Positions 52,276 to 62,210 of a DNA stretch of 64,000 nucleotides are shown piece after piece; position 1 is the stretch's first letter; every line of letters begins with the position of its first letter. Where the stretch lies: positions 1-64,000 of the forward strand of contig NZ_JAKWBE010000034.1 in NCBI RefSeq assembly GCF_022513565.1, written 5' to 3'. This DNA comes from Streptomyces gilvus. Its GTDB lineage: Bacteria > Actinomycetota > Actinomycetes > Streptomycetales > Streptomycetaceae. The notes under the pieces are model-generated. The model was not told the DNA's origin. It did no database searches and was given only the letters and a program-made list of their open reading frames with translations. Both the position numbers and the translations under genes were made by a program.

Positions 52276-54396
52276 ATGTCCATTTCCAGTACTGATCACG
52301 TCGTCGTGCCCGAGAACGAGGGCACCGAAGGCGCCGTGGAAGCTCCCGAGGTCACCTTCGCGGACCTCGGTCTCCCCGAGGGCGTCGTGCGCAAGCTCGC
52401 GCAGAACGGCGTGACCACTCCCTTCCCGATCCAGGCCGCGACCATTCCGGACGCGCTGGTGGGCAAGGACATCCTCGGCCGTGGCCGCACCGGCTCCGGC
52501 AAGACCCTCTCCTTCGGTCTGCCGACCCTGGCCACGCTGGCCGGCGGCCACACCCAGAAGCACAAGCCCCGCGCGGTCATCCTCACGCCGACCCGTGAGC
52601 TCGCCATGCAGGTGGCGGACGCGCTGCAGCCGTACGGCGACGTCCTCGGCCTGAAGATGAAGGTCGTCTGCGGCGGTACGTCGATGGGCAACCAGATCTA
52701 CGCCCTGGAGCGCGGCGTCGACATCCTCGTCGCCACCCCCGGTCGTCTCCGCGACATCATCAACCGTGGTGCCTGCTCCCTTGAGGACGTGCAGATCGCC
52801 GTTCTCGACGAGGCCGACCAGATGTCTGACCTGGGCTTCCTGCCCGAGGTGACGGAGCTGCTCGACCAGGTTCCGGCGGGCGGTCAGCGGATGCTGTTCT
52901 CCGCGACCATGGAGAACGAGATCAAGACCCTCGTCGACCGGTACCTGAACGACCCGGTCAGCCACGAGGTGGACGCCGCCCAGGGTGCCGTCACCACGAT
53001 GTCGCACCACATCCTGATCGTGAAGCCGAAGGACAAGGCGCCGGTCACGGCCGCGATCGCCTCCCGCAAGGGCCGCACGATCATCTTCGTCCGCACCCAG
53101 CTGGGCGCCGACCGTGTCGCGGAGCAGCTGCGCGAGGCGGGTGTGAAGGCGGACGCGCTGCACGGCGGCATGACGCAGGGCGCGCGCACCCGGACGCTGG
53201 CGGACTTCAAGGACGGGTACGTCAACTGCCTGGTCGCGACCGACGTCGCCGCGCGCGGCATCCACGTCGACGGCATCGACCTCGTGCTGAACGTCGACCC
53301 GGCCGGCGACCACAAGGACTACCTGCACCGCGCCGGCCGTACCGCCCGCGCGGGCCGCACCGGCACGGTCGTCTCCCTGTCGCTGCCGCACCAGCGCCGC
53401 CAGATCTTCCGGCTGATGGAGGACGCGGGCGTCGACGCCGGGCGTCACATCATCAACTCCGGTACGGCCTTCGAGCCCGAGGTCGCCGAGATCACCGGCG
53501 CCCGTTCGATGACCGAGGTCCAGGCCGAGTCCGCGGGGAACGCCGCGCAGCTGGCCGAGCGTGAGGTCGCGCACCTCACCAAGCAGCTGGAGCGGGCGCA
53601 GCGCCGCGCGAGCGAGCTGCGCGAGGAGGCCGACCGGCTGGTGGCCCGGGTCGCCCGCGAGCGCGGGGAGGACCCGGAGGCGGCGGTGGCCGAGGCGCAG
53701 GCCGCGGTCGCCGAGGCTGCCGTGGAGGCGGCGGAGGTGTCGGTGCCCGAGCAGCCTGTCGCGCAGGACGTGGAGCGTACGGAGGCCGCGCCGTCGTACG
53801 AGCGTCGTGAGCGTCGGGACGGCGACCGTGGTGGCTTCCGTCGCGATGACCGTCGTGACGACCGGGGTGGCCGTTCCTTCGAGCGCCGTGACGACCGTGG
53901 TGGGCGTGGGTTCGAGCGTCGGGACGGCGACCGTGGTGGCTTCCGTCGCGATGACCGTCGTGATGACCGTCGTGATGACCGGGGTGGCCGTTCCTTCGAG
54001 CGCCGCGAGGACCGTGGTGGGCGTGGGTTCGAGCGTCGGGACGGCGACCGTGGTGGCTTCCGTCGCGACGACCGCCGTGACGGCCGTCGTGATGACCGGG
54101 GTGGCCGTTCCTTCGAGCGCCGCGAGGACCGTGGTGGGCGTGGGTTCGAGCGTCGGGACAACGACCGTGGCGGCTTCCGCCGTGACGACCGTCCGGCCGG
54201 CCGTTCCTTCGAGCGCCGGGACGAGCGTGGCGGTCACCGTGGCAGCGACCGTCCCTTCAACCGCGACCGCCGTGACGACCGTCCGGGCTTCCGCACCGGC
54301 AGCCACGACCGCCCGTACGGCCGCCGTGACGACCACCGCGGCACCGGCTCCTTCGGCCGCCGTGACGACAAGCCGCGCTGGAAGCGCAACGGCTGA
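52276..54396 (+). CDS. DEAD-box RNA helicase with repetitive basic tail
   Basis: 706 aa. Helicase core residues about 25-400: Q motif TPFPIQAATIP, GRGRTGSGKT (I), PTRELAMQ (Ia), DEAD-like VLDEADQMSD (II), SAT (III) and HRAGRTARAG (VI). A coiled-coil segment (residues about 435-500) is followed by a tail of 39-aa units rich in Arg, Asp, Gly and Phe (RRDGDRGGFRRDD, GGRSFERRDDRGG), a probable RNA-binding, phase-separating region. ATG 52276. It probably acts on structured RNA in cold or ribosome assembly. A strong terminator follows. Confidence 0.93.
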   Translation: MSISSTDHVVVPENEGTEGAVEAPEVTFADLGLPEGVVRKLAQNGVTTPFPIQAATIPDALVGKDILGRGRTGSGKTLSFGLPTLATLAGGHTQKHKPRAVILTPTRELAMQVADALQPYGDVLGLKMKVVCGGTSMGNQIYALERGVDILVATPGRLRDIINRGACSLEDVQIAVLDEADQMSDLGFLPEVTELLDQVPAGGQRMLFSATMENEIKTLVDRYLNDPVSHEVDAAQGAVTTMSHHILIVKPKDKAPVTAAIASRKGRTIIFVRTQLGADRVAEQLREAGVKADALHGGMTQGARTRTLADFKDGYVNCLVATDVAARGIHVDGIDLVLNVDPAGDHKDYLHRAGRTARAGRTGTVVSLSLPHQRRQIFRLMEDAGVDAGRHIINSGTAFEPEVAEITGARSMTEVQAESAGNAAQLAEREVAHLTKQLERAQRRASELREEADRLVARVARERGEDPEAAVAEAQAAVAEAAVEAAEVSVPEQPVAQDVERTEAAPSYERRERRDGDRGGFRRDDRRDDRGGRSFERRDDRGGRGFERRDGDRGGFRRDDRRDDRRDDRGGRSFERREDRGGRGFERRDGDRGGFRRDDRRDGRRDDRGGRSFERREDRGGRGFERRDNDRGGFRRDDRPAGRSFERRDERGGHRGSDRPFNRDRRDDRPGFRTGSHDRPYGRRDDHRGTGSFGRRDDKPRWKRNG
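53812..54200 (+). repeat. 117-bp tandem repeats in the DEAD-box helicase tail
   Basis: The landmark CGTCGGGAC recurs at 53812, 53917, 54034 and 54151 (spacings 105, 117, 117). All spacings are multiples of three, so the unit can be gained or lost in frame. Confidence 0.88.
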
Positions 54397-54415
54397 GTCC
54401 GTCAGCGAGCACTGA

Positions 54416-54455
54416 GCGCCGTGGCCCTCACCGATCCTGGTGAGGGCCACGGCGC
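54416..54455 (+). terminator. Terminator after the DEAD-box helicase gene
   Basis: A 17-bp stem (GCGCCGTGGCCCTCACC with its complement) around GATCCT, followed by TTTG. Confidence 0.88.
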
Positions 54456-54606
54456 TTTGTCGTGCACCCGGTCAGAAAAGGCTCTCCCCCAAGGTTAAGG
54501 GAAGGTAAGATCAGAGGACTTGTGAGACGGGTGGGACGGCCGGGGGGCCGACCCAGGATGCGCCGGAGAAGTGCCGCACCCGTCTCGTTTCTCGGGGAGG
54601 GTCTCC

Positions 54607-57600
54607 TTGGCTCGACATGCCCACGCACGCCTGCGCCTGGTCGCCGCCACCGCCGTACTGATGGCCGGTCTGAGCCCGCTGCTGCCGTCGTCCGCCGTCG
54701 CGGACACCGCGCAGGAGACGGTGGTGCCGGCGACGTTCCGGAACTCTTACACGACCGCGACCGTCTCCTACGCCGACACCACCTACGGCGGCGAAGGGGC
54801 GGGCGCCCAGGGCGTCTTCCACCGTCTGGAGGGTCACTCGGGGCTGGTGTGGACGCGCTACTCGGACGGTGTGTCCGTCGACGTTCCGGCAGCCGGCAGC
54901 AATCTGGCGGTCGCCGACGGCACGGGCGGCGACGTCCTGGCCCGCCGCTACCAGGACGGTCGCGTCGAACTGTTCGACGCGACCGACGGCACGACCCGCA
55001 CGATCCAGGTGCCCACGGGATACGCCGGGGTGTACGCGGGTGTGTACGGCAGCACGGTCGTCGCCTACGAGAACGTCACCGGCGCGGACGGGATCACCAC
55101 CAAGGTCAGGCATCTGCTGAGTCCGGCAACAGACGGAAGCACCCGGGACCTGACGATCTCAGGTCTGCCGTCGGGCATGCAGATCGGTGGGCCGCTGCGC
55201 GGCGACACCTCCGGCATCGTCTTCCGTGCCTCGCTCGACGGCAGCATCCGGTCGGTGATCGTCGACCCGAAGACCGGACAGGTGCAGGGCTGGACCCCGG
55301 CGCTGTCCGGCGGCAACTACGCTGTCCTGTCGCCCGACTACCTGGTCCACTACGCGGGCGACTCCGCCTCGAAGGCGTACGTCTACTCCCGCGCCGACCT
55401 CTCGGCACCGCCCGTGGAGGTCTCCCTGGACGGCGCCGACGGTGTGAGCCCCGCCGACGAGCTCTCCGTCGTGGGCGACTGGCTCGTCCACCGTCCGCTC
55501 AGTGCCGGCAAGGTGACCGCCGTACCGATCGCGGGCGGTGACCCGATCACCCTGCTCGCCGACTCGTACAGCGGTGTCTCCGCCTCGGCGCACGGGGACG
55601 CCGTCGCCGTCGGCCGTACCGGCCCTGACGACTGGGGCCTCCAGCGCATCCATTCCGGCGCGGACGGCAGGCCCGTGGTGAGCACGGTCAAGGCGCTGCC
55701 GAAACCGCCGTACAAGATCCAGGGGCTCGCCCTGGAGCAGGGGCGGTTGCTGGTCGCCGACGACAGTCGCAGCGGTAACCGGGATGTCTACCTGCGGACC
55801 GTCGCCGCCACCGGGACGCCCACTTATGGGGCGCGTTCCAGCTACGACGGCACCGGCACGAAGTACTACTACTGCCCACCCGCGCAGGGCGGTTGTGCCG
55901 TGTTCGGTACGCCTGACGACCGGGCGGTCTGGCTGACGACGGACTCCGCCACCAGCGACCGGATCGTGGCCGACGGGCCGGGGCCGTACGACTTCTCGCA
56001 GTACAGCGTCCCCGCCGGTGGGCGGATCACCGACGTCTCCGGCCAGTACGTGATCCACACGACCGCGACCCAGCAGACCGTGCTCGATCTCAGCAACAGC
56101 CCCGGCCCCAACGTCACCCGCGCCCCGGTCGCCGCCGCTCTCGACGGCCACATCCTCTGGACGGCGGGGGCGAACGCCGGTGAGGTCACGGCGTACGACC
56201 TGACGACGAAGCGGACCGTCGAGACCCTCACCACGGACGCCGGCTGCGTGCCCACCGAGCTCCAGGCGCTGGGCCGCTACCTCTACTGGAGGTGCGACGG
56301 CAAGGCGGGGGTGTACGACCGTACGGCGGGCAAGTCCGTCGCTGTGCCCGCCGACGAGGCCAAGCTCGGTGACGGTTTCGTCGTCACGCACGACAAGCGG
56401 GCCGGCAAGCTGACCCTGACGACGTTCGCCGGCGGTACGGCCGCGAGCTGGATCATCGGCGACCTGCCCGACACCGGGACCTCGCAGCGGGACGTGCGCT
56501 GGACCGTCGACGAGTCCGGCGCGAACGCGGCCTACGTGGACGAGCGCGAGCAGGTGCACCTCGTACCGTCCGGTGTGCCGCAGCAGCCGCTGCGGCTGCT
56601 CGCACCCGTCTCCAGGGCCGGGACCGTCGAGGCGCACCCGTTCGACACGACCTCCGGCACGCTGACCACCCTGCTGCTGTCGAAGCCGACCTCCAGTTGG
56701 GACCTCACCGTGCGCAACCGCGCGACCGGCAAGGTCTACGGAGACGGCAGGGACGGCACGGCCGCCCGCGGTGAGCTGAACATCGACTGGAACGGTGTCG
56801 ACCCCAAGGGCGCCGGGGACGCCTACCTGCCGAACGGCTCCTACGACTGGACCGTCGCCGTCAGCCCCGCGGACGGTGTCGGCGATCCGCTGACGGTGAC
56901 CGGCACGGTCAAGCTGGTGAAGGGCGCGGCGGTCCGTCGCGACCACGTGGGCGACGACGGCTTCGGCGAGCTCCTCACCCTCAACTCCTCGGGCGCGCTG
57001 ACGTTCCAGCAGAGCAACGGCAAGGGCACGTTCTCCGGGAAGGTGAGCGGCGGCGGCTGGGCGACCTCGGTCCGGGCGGTGCCGTTCGGGGACCTCAGCG
57101 GCGACCGGTGCAACGACGTCCTGGTGCGGCTGAGCAGCGGCGCCCTGCGCGCCTACCGGCCGGGGTGCGGTGCGGCGCTGAAGCCGTCGACGCCGTACAC
57201 CTCACTGGGAACGTCCGGCTGGAACCAGTACGACGTGCTGACAGCGCCCGGTGACGTCACCAAGGACGGCCGGTCCGGACCTGATCGCGCGGAACTCCTC
57301 GACCGGGGCCCTGTACCTCTACAAGGGGACGTCGGCGGGCAAGCTGTCCGCGCGGGTGAAGCTGTCCGGTGACTGGCGTGGCTACAAGAAGGTCGTCGGC
57401 GCCGGTGACCTGAACGGCGACGGGATCGGGGACCTGCTGGCGCAGGACGGGGCGAACACCCTGTACCGCTACTACGGCAAGGGCAACGGCACGTTCGGTG
57501 CGCGGGCCAAGCTGTTCGCGAACTGGGGCGGCTCGTACAACGCGATCGTCGGCGTCGGTGACATCACCGGTGACGGCAAGGCGGATCTGGTGGAGCGGGA

Positions 57601-57703
57601 CGCGGCGGGGAACGTATACCGGAATCCCGGTGACGGAAGGGGATCCTTCGGCGCCCGGGTGAAGATCGCCTCCGGCTGGAAGGCGTACAAGGGCATTTTT
57701 TAG
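54607..57703 (+). pseudogene. Secreted FG-GAP/VCBS repeat protein, +1 frameshift near the 3' end
   Basis: About 1030 aa if read through. TTG 54607 (GGGGAGGG 5 nt upstream) opens a signal peptide (RLRLVAATAVLMAGLSPLLP, cleavage near AVADT). A beta-propeller-like region follows, then an FlgD-like Ig segment (LNIDWNGVDPKGAGDAYLPN) and C-terminal FG-GAP repeats (GDLNGDGIGDLLAQDG, GDITGDGKADLVERD). The frame breaks at about 57271-57274, where GGCCGGTCCGGAC carries one base too many; the upstream frame stops at 57372 and the correct frame continues to 57703. As read the last repeats are lost. An error in the sequence would explain this equally well. Confidence 0.82.
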
Positions 57704-57760
57704 CCATGCCGTAACGCGAGTGGTGCATGTCACACCCCCGGCGAGGGAATCGCTGGGGGC

Positions 57761-59320
57761 ATGACAGAAGACGCCATAGCGAGCGGGCAGTCGGGCCCGC
57801 CCCCCTCGGGGCTGTCCGACGAAGAACGGCTTGCCCAGCTCGGCTACACGCAGGTCCTGGCCCGCCGCATGTCGGCGTTCTCCAACTACGCGGTCTCCTT
57901 CACGATCATCTCGGTCCTGTCGGGCTGCCTCACCCTGTATCTGTTCGGCATGAACACGGGCGGCCCCGCGGTGATCACGTGGGGCTGGGTCGCGGTGGGT
58001 CTGATGACCCTGTTCGTCGGGTTGTCCATGGCCGAGATCTGTTCGGCCTACCCGACGTCAGCCGGCCTCTACTTCTGGGCCCACCGGCTCGCGCCGCCCC
58101 GCTCGGCGGCCGCCTGGGCGTGGTTCACGGGCTGGTTCAACGTGCTGGGGCAGGTGGCGGTGACGGCCGGCATCGACTTCGGTGCCGCGTCCTTCCTGGG
58201 CGCCTATCTGAACCTGCAGTTCGACTTCAAGGTCACTCCGGGCCGCACGGTCCTGCTGTTCGCGGCCATCCTGATCCTGCACGGCCTGCTGAACACCTTC
58301 GGCGTGAAGATCGTCGCGCTGCTCAACGACATCAGCGTGTGGTGGCACGTGCTGGGCGTCGGCGTGATCGTCGGCGCGCTGGCCTTCGTACCGGACCACC
58401 ACCAGTCGGCGTCCTTCGTGTTCACGAAGTTCGTGAACAACACGGGCTGGGGCAGTGGGGTCTACGTGGTGCTGCTGGGCCTGCTGATGGCCCAGTACAC
58501 CTTCACCGGCTACGACGCCTCGGCCCACATGACCGAGGAGACCCACGACGCGTCGACGGCGGGCCCGAAGGGCATCGTCCGCTCGATCTGGACCTCCTGG
58601 ATCGCCGGATTCGTCCTCCTCCTCGGCTTCACCTTCGCCATCCAGTCCTACGACAAGGAGCTCGCGTCCCCGACGGGCGCGCCGCCGGCCCAGATCCTCC
58701 TGGACGCGCTCGGCGCGACGGCCGGCAAGCTCCTGCTGCTGGTCGTGATCGGCGCCCAGCTGTTCTGCGGGATGGCGTCCGTGACCGCCAACAGCCGGAT
58801 GATCTACGCCTTCTCGCGCGACGGCGCGCTCCCCTTCTCCCGCGTCTGGCACACCGTCAGCCCGCGCACCCGCACCCCTGTGGCGGCGGTGTGGCTGGCG
58901 GCGTTCGGCGCCCTGCTCCTCGGTCTGCCGTACCTGATCAACGTCACGGCGTACGCGGCGGTGACGTCGATCGCCGTGATCGGCCTCTACATCGCGTACG
59001 TCGTGCCGACGCTGCTCAGGGTGCGCAAGGGCGAGGCGTTCGAGCGGGGGCCGTGGCATCTGGGGCGCTGGTCGCAGCCGATCGGCGTGATCTCGGTGAT
59101 CTGGGTCGTCGTCATCACGATCCTCTTCATGCTCCCCCAGGTCTCGCCGGTCAACTGGGAGACCTTCAACTACGCCCCGGTCGCCGTCCTGGTCGTCCTC
59201 GGCTTCGCGGCGGCGTGGTGGGGGGCCTCGGCCCGGCACTGGTTCCTCAACCCCGAGCACGCCCGCACCCGGGCCCGCGAGGCGGCCCGCTCGGCGGCCC
59301 CCGAAAAGGTTGATCCGTAA
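57761..59320 (+). CDS. APC-family amino acid/GABA permease
   Basis: 519 aa with about 12 transmembrane helices. The N-terminal consensus AQLGYTQVLARRMSAFSNYAVSFTIISVL and the motif GYDASAHMTEET are typical of the eukaryote-like/GABA-choline (BAT1-type) branch of the APC superfamily. Substrate probably an amino acid or gamma-aminobutyrate; not decidable from sequence. ATG 57761 follows a GGGGG tract. It stands alone, with tRNA-Lys 100 bp downstream. Confidence 0.9.
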   Translation: MTEDAIASGQSGPPPSGLSDEERLAQLGYTQVLARRMSAFSNYAVSFTIISVLSGCLTLYLFGMNTGGPAVITWGWVAVGLMTLFVGLSMAEICSAYPTSAGLYFWAHRLAPPRSAAAWAWFTGWFNVLGQVAVTAGIDFGAASFLGAYLNLQFDFKVTPGRTVLLFAAILILHGLLNTFGVKIVALLNDISVWWHVLGVGVIVGALAFVPDHHQSASFVFTKFVNNTGWGSGVYVVLLGLLMAQYTFTGYDASAHMTEETHDASTAGPKGIVRSIWTSWIAGFVLLLGFTFAIQSYDKELASPTGAPPAQILLDALGATAGKLLLLVVIGAQLFCGMASVTANSRMIYAFSRDGALPFSRVWHTVSPRTRTPVAAVWLAAFGALLLGLPYLINVTAYAAVTSIAVIGLYIAYVVPTLLRVRKGEAFERGPWHLGRWSQPIGVISVIWVVVITILFMLPQVSPVNWETFNYAPVAVLVVLGFAAAWWGASARHWFLNPEHARTRAREAARSAAPEKVDP

Positions 59321-59418
59321 CACTCCCGGCATGTCCACCCGCCCGACGCGGCCGTGTCACCGATACCCGATCGGAGACACGGCCACGTCCGGCTATGCTC
59401 GTGGAGGCAACATCGCCG

Positions 59419-59491
59419 GGGCCCTTAGCTCAATTGGCAGAGCAGTGGACTTTTAATCCATTGGTTGTGGGTTCGAGTCCCACAGGGCCTA
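59419..59491 (+). tRNA. tRNA-Lys(TTT)
   Basis: 73 nt, acceptor GGGCCCT pairing with AGGGCCT (one G-T), anticodon loop CTTTTAA, T loop GTTCGAG. CCA not encoded. The region to its right is accessory in character. Confidence 0.95.
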
Positions 59492-59535
59492 CCGAGGGCG
59501 AGGCCACTATGTGGCCCTGACCAGCGGTTTTGTGG

Positions 59536-59560
59536 CCCCGACCGGTTCTTCCGGTCGGGG
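59536..59560 (+). terminator. Terminator after tRNA-Lys
   Basis: CCCCGACCGG pairs with CCGGTCGGGG around TTCTT. Confidence 0.8.
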
Positions 59561-59620
59561 TCGTGCCATGTGGGGAGGACATCTGCGTGAGCGGATGTGC
59601 CGACAGACAGCGTGGCTTGT

Positions 59621-60070
59621 TCAGTCACCGCTTCCTTCTTCAGGGTTCGCTGCCGTAGGCGTGCTCCCCTGTGTGGCATCGAAGGCATTGGTGAGACCGT
59701 CGAGGCGGTCGGCGAGTGCTCGAAGCCGATCCGCATGAGCCGCGAGAGTGTCCGAGAGGTGGCGCAGGTCGTCGGAACCATGCGGATGCCAGTCGCCATC
59801 CATTTCGACGTTCACGAAGGGGACGTTAACGGGTGGGAGCTCGGTGAAGGGGCGTTGTTCGAAGCACGCACGCAGGATCACCGCTGTGCCTCGGCTCGTT
59901 GAGGTGGTGAATTCGTAGTCAGGGCTCGCGTGAGTGATGTCGACGCGGTAGCCGCCGGGCTGATGCTCTTCCTCGCTTCCCGTGCACCAGTCGGGTTCCC
60001 AGACGGCGACAGGCCCGTGGTCGCATGTAGGGACAGTCACCGTCCGGGACGAGTTGTCGTGATCCAGCAT
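59621..60070 (-). CDS. DUF6907-like protein
   Basis: 149 aa. The layout TVTVPTCDHGPVAVWEPDWC, then YRVDITHASPDYEF and a C-terminal helix of alternating Leu/Ala (LSDTLAAHADRLRALADRLD) matches the DUF6907 proteins common in Streptomyces accessory regions. ATG 60070 follows AAGGAACCCGCTC. Function unknown. Confidence 0.72.
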   Translation of the reverse strand: MLDHDNSSRTVTVPTCDHGPVAVWEPDWCTGSEEEHQPGGYRVDITHASPDYEFTTSTSRGTAVILRACFEQRPFTELPPVNVPFVNVEMDGDWHPHGSDDLRHLSDTLAAHADRLRALADRLDGLTNAFDATQGSTPTAANPEEGSGD

Positions 60071-60129
60071 GAGCGGGTTCCTTGGTCCGATAGCCGTTGG
60101 CCCTGAGGCGGAGGGGTGAGGATCCCTGC

Positions 60130-60885
60130 TCATTCCTCGTTCAGGAGCTCAGCCGCGGCCTTCGGATCCATGAGGGTCGACCAGGCTTGCTCGGCGGGAA
60201 GAAGGGGGCGGCTGGGGAGGGCGTACTCGGGGTACCAGACGGTGGGATCGCAGCCGGGGACATGGCGCAGGATGACCGCGATGAGATCTTCCGGGATGGA
60301 GCCGGTGATGCGCACGGCGACATAGGTCTCATGGCCGTCGTCGGCGCGTACGAGGATGCCGAGGCGGAAGGTGGGAAAGTCGGCGGCGTGCTCATGCCCG
60401 TCGTGCAGTGATCCACGAGCCAGCTCCCGGACAGCCGCAGCGAGATGGCGGACAAGCCGCGTACCGGCTTCGAGTTGGTAGCGGTCACGGTCGTTTTGGT
60501 CAGGGAGGAGATGCCCCACGTACGTTTTGGTGCTCAGGGGCTGACGTTTGTCGGCGTTGTAGCGGGCTCGTGCCGCCATCGCGGACATCTCCAGGGCTGA
60601 GTAGAAGTCGTCTGGCGACCCGTCCTCGCGTTGGCCGGCGGCGATGAGCCAGGGTAGGTCCTCGTCCGTCCAGACCGCTCCGCGCCAGCGCTGGACCTTG
60701 ACTTTGAAGAGCACCTCATCATCGATCGAGCGGATCCGCTCCTGCCCCGACTCGCTTTCGGCGAAGCGTTCCCGGGCCTTGGCCAAGATCGGATGATCCA
60801 GTTCATCGAGCGGCTCCCGGGCTGACGGGAGCGGGAGTTTCAGGTCCTCGCGGAGCGCGCGGAGGGTGGGGCGAGCGGGCTGCAC
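60130..60885 (-). CDS. Hypothetical protein coupled to a ribbon-helix-helix-like gene
   Basis: 251 aa, GTG 60885, three bases after the stop of the 98-aa gene. No recognised family. Visible segments: an N-terminal helical region (LREDLKLPLPSAREPLDELD), a central DDEVLFKVKVQRWRGAVWTDEDLPWLIAAG, and a C-terminal WYPEYALPSRPLLP. The tight coupling to a small probable DNA-binding protein resembles a toxin-antitoxin arrangement, with this as the larger partner, but nothing catalytic is evident. Confidence 0.65.
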   Translation of the reverse strand: MQPARPTLRALREDLKLPLPSAREPLDELDHPILAKARERFAESESGQERIRSIDDEVLFKVKVQRWRGAVWTDEDLPWLIAAGQREDGSPDDFYSALEMSAMAARARYNADKRQPLSTKTYVGHLLPDQNDRDRYQLEAGTRLVRHLAAAVRELARGSLHDGHEHAADFPTFRLGILVRADDGHETYVAVRITGSIPEDLIAVILRHVPGCDPTVWYPEYALPSRPLLPAEQAWSTLMDPKAAAELLNEE

Positions 60886-60888
60886 TGA

Positions 60889-61185
60889 TCAGTCGTCCTT
60901 ACCTACTCCGCCGAGCTCCTTGATCCGCTCCGGCGACAGTCCGGTGAGCAGCGAGACGCTCGACTCGACGGATCCGTCAAGCTTGCGCATCTTCTCCAGC
61001 ATGCTGGCCCGAACCTCCTCACGGCGGATCTCCAAGTAGGTTCGGACGGCCTCCGCGACCAGGTCCTTCTTCGTCATTCCGAGAAAGTGGGCGCCGTCCG
61101 CGATCAGCTCGTCTATGGCCGCATCGACCTTCAACGGTGCCGTTGTCCGGGTTGTCCTGCTCCGGGCTGCCTCTGTGGTTCCCAT
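60889..61185 (-). CDS. Small ribbon-helix-helix-like protein (possible antitoxin)
   Basis: 98 aa. After a Thr/Arg-rich start (TTEAARSRTTRTTAPLKVD) comes DELIADGAHFLGMTKKDLVA, fitting the beta-strand/helix-turn-helix of RHH or CopG-type repressors. ATG 61185 has GGGAGG 8 nt upstream. A near-palindrome in the promoter (AAGATAC-TCG-TATTCTT, 61209-61225) could be its own operator. Coupled to the 251-aa gene. Confidence 0.68.
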   Translation of the reverse strand: MGTTEAARSRTTRTTAPLKVDAAIDELIADGAHFLGMTKKDLVAEAVRTYLEIRREEVRASMLEKMRKLDGSVESSVSLLTGLSPERIKELGGVGKDD

Positions 61186-61841
61186 GCCTACATCCTCCCT
61201 CGGGTACCAAAAGATACTCGTATTCTTCTCTACCCGCGACCGATGAGTGGACAGTGACGTGCCTGCGCGACCTGCTTGTCGGTCTCGATGTGCCAGACGC
61301 CCCGCCGGCGCGTACTTTCGTGTCGGGTGTTGGTCTCGGTGCCGATGAAAACGGGCGAGGTAGCCCTCGTAGCCGAGCCCGAAGCAGCGACTGCAGGTTG
61401 GTGGCGTCGCGTCCGCGCTCGAAGGTGCGCTCCGTCAGCCATGGCGCGGTCACCGATTGCACGATGAACAGAGCTGAGAGGGCATGCTGATGCTCCTGTC
61501 CGTTCTCGCTGACCCAGCGGGGCGCGGATGGTGATCCCGTTGGTGCGGCGCGTGAGGGCGTCGGCCGCGCCTATGGCGCACTCGACTAGCAAGTTCGCTT
61601 CCCGCGCGGTCTTGATGACCTCCGGCCGGGCGCATCCGGATGGCAAGGTGCACATGCTGGTGCCGGTGATGCCCGTGCTCGGGCCGAGTCGACGTCCCCA
61701 ACTGGTCAACGGCCGAGAGGCTTGGCCGCCAGAGCGAAGCCATATGCACAGGAGTGATTCGCTGGGAACTCCACCGCTGCGTGGTCACTGCCAGTAAGGT
61801 GCTCTGGACACAAAGCAGAGATCGCGGGGCGTGGGGAATGA
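61186..61841. other. Gene-poor stretch in the accessory region
   Basis: About 650 bp. Several ORFs on both strands lack an RBS and any recognisable family. Composition and patchy ORFs are compatible with degraded coding sequence, possibly transposon-derived, but I see no motif that proves it. Confidence 0.4.
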
Positions 61842-62138
61842 GTAAAGACCGTACGGCTGGAGTTGATCGGGCTTTCAGACACCGATGACGACGAACTCCT
61901 CAGCCTGGGCAGCCAACTGCGTCGCTCTCTCCTCGAACTGGATGTGGCAGACGTACAGTTGGCGCGTTCCACCAGGGATGTCCCGGCAGGAGCGAAGAGT
62001 GGTGAACTGGTTGCTGCCGGAGCGGTTGCTGTCACCGCCTCCCCGTTCGTCCTGCGTCAAGTACTCAAGCTTGCTGAGAACCGCCCTCCTGATCCCCCGT
62101 CACCTGGGTGTTCGTGCCCGAGCCCCCTCCAGGAGTGA
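61842..62138 (+). pseudogene. EACC1-like (effector-associated constant component) fragment
   Basis: The frame reads VRLELIGLSDTDDDELLSLG, LRRSLLELDVADVQLARSTR and PAGAKSGELVAAGAVAVTAS, the pattern of EACC1 small proteins that accompany variable effectors (proteases, TIR, caspase-like) in actinobacterial conflict systems. No ATG/GTG/TTG with an RBS opens the frame before TTG 61863, and the C-terminus diverges after VLKLAEN into an unrelated Pro-rich tail. The gene therefore looks broken at both ends and no effector gene follows. Confidence 0.55.
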
Positions 62139-62210
62139 CGTCGGCCCAAGCCACCGGCCCAGAGGTCCACAACAGAACGCCGACGAAGAAGGCGTAGGCC
62201 GTTCCTCTGG

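Noticed and set aside
61230-61709. 159-aa minus-strand ORF in the accessory region
   Set aside because: No RBS, no recognisable motif and competing frames of similar quality on both strands. A transposase remnant was considered but no catalytic motif could be shown.
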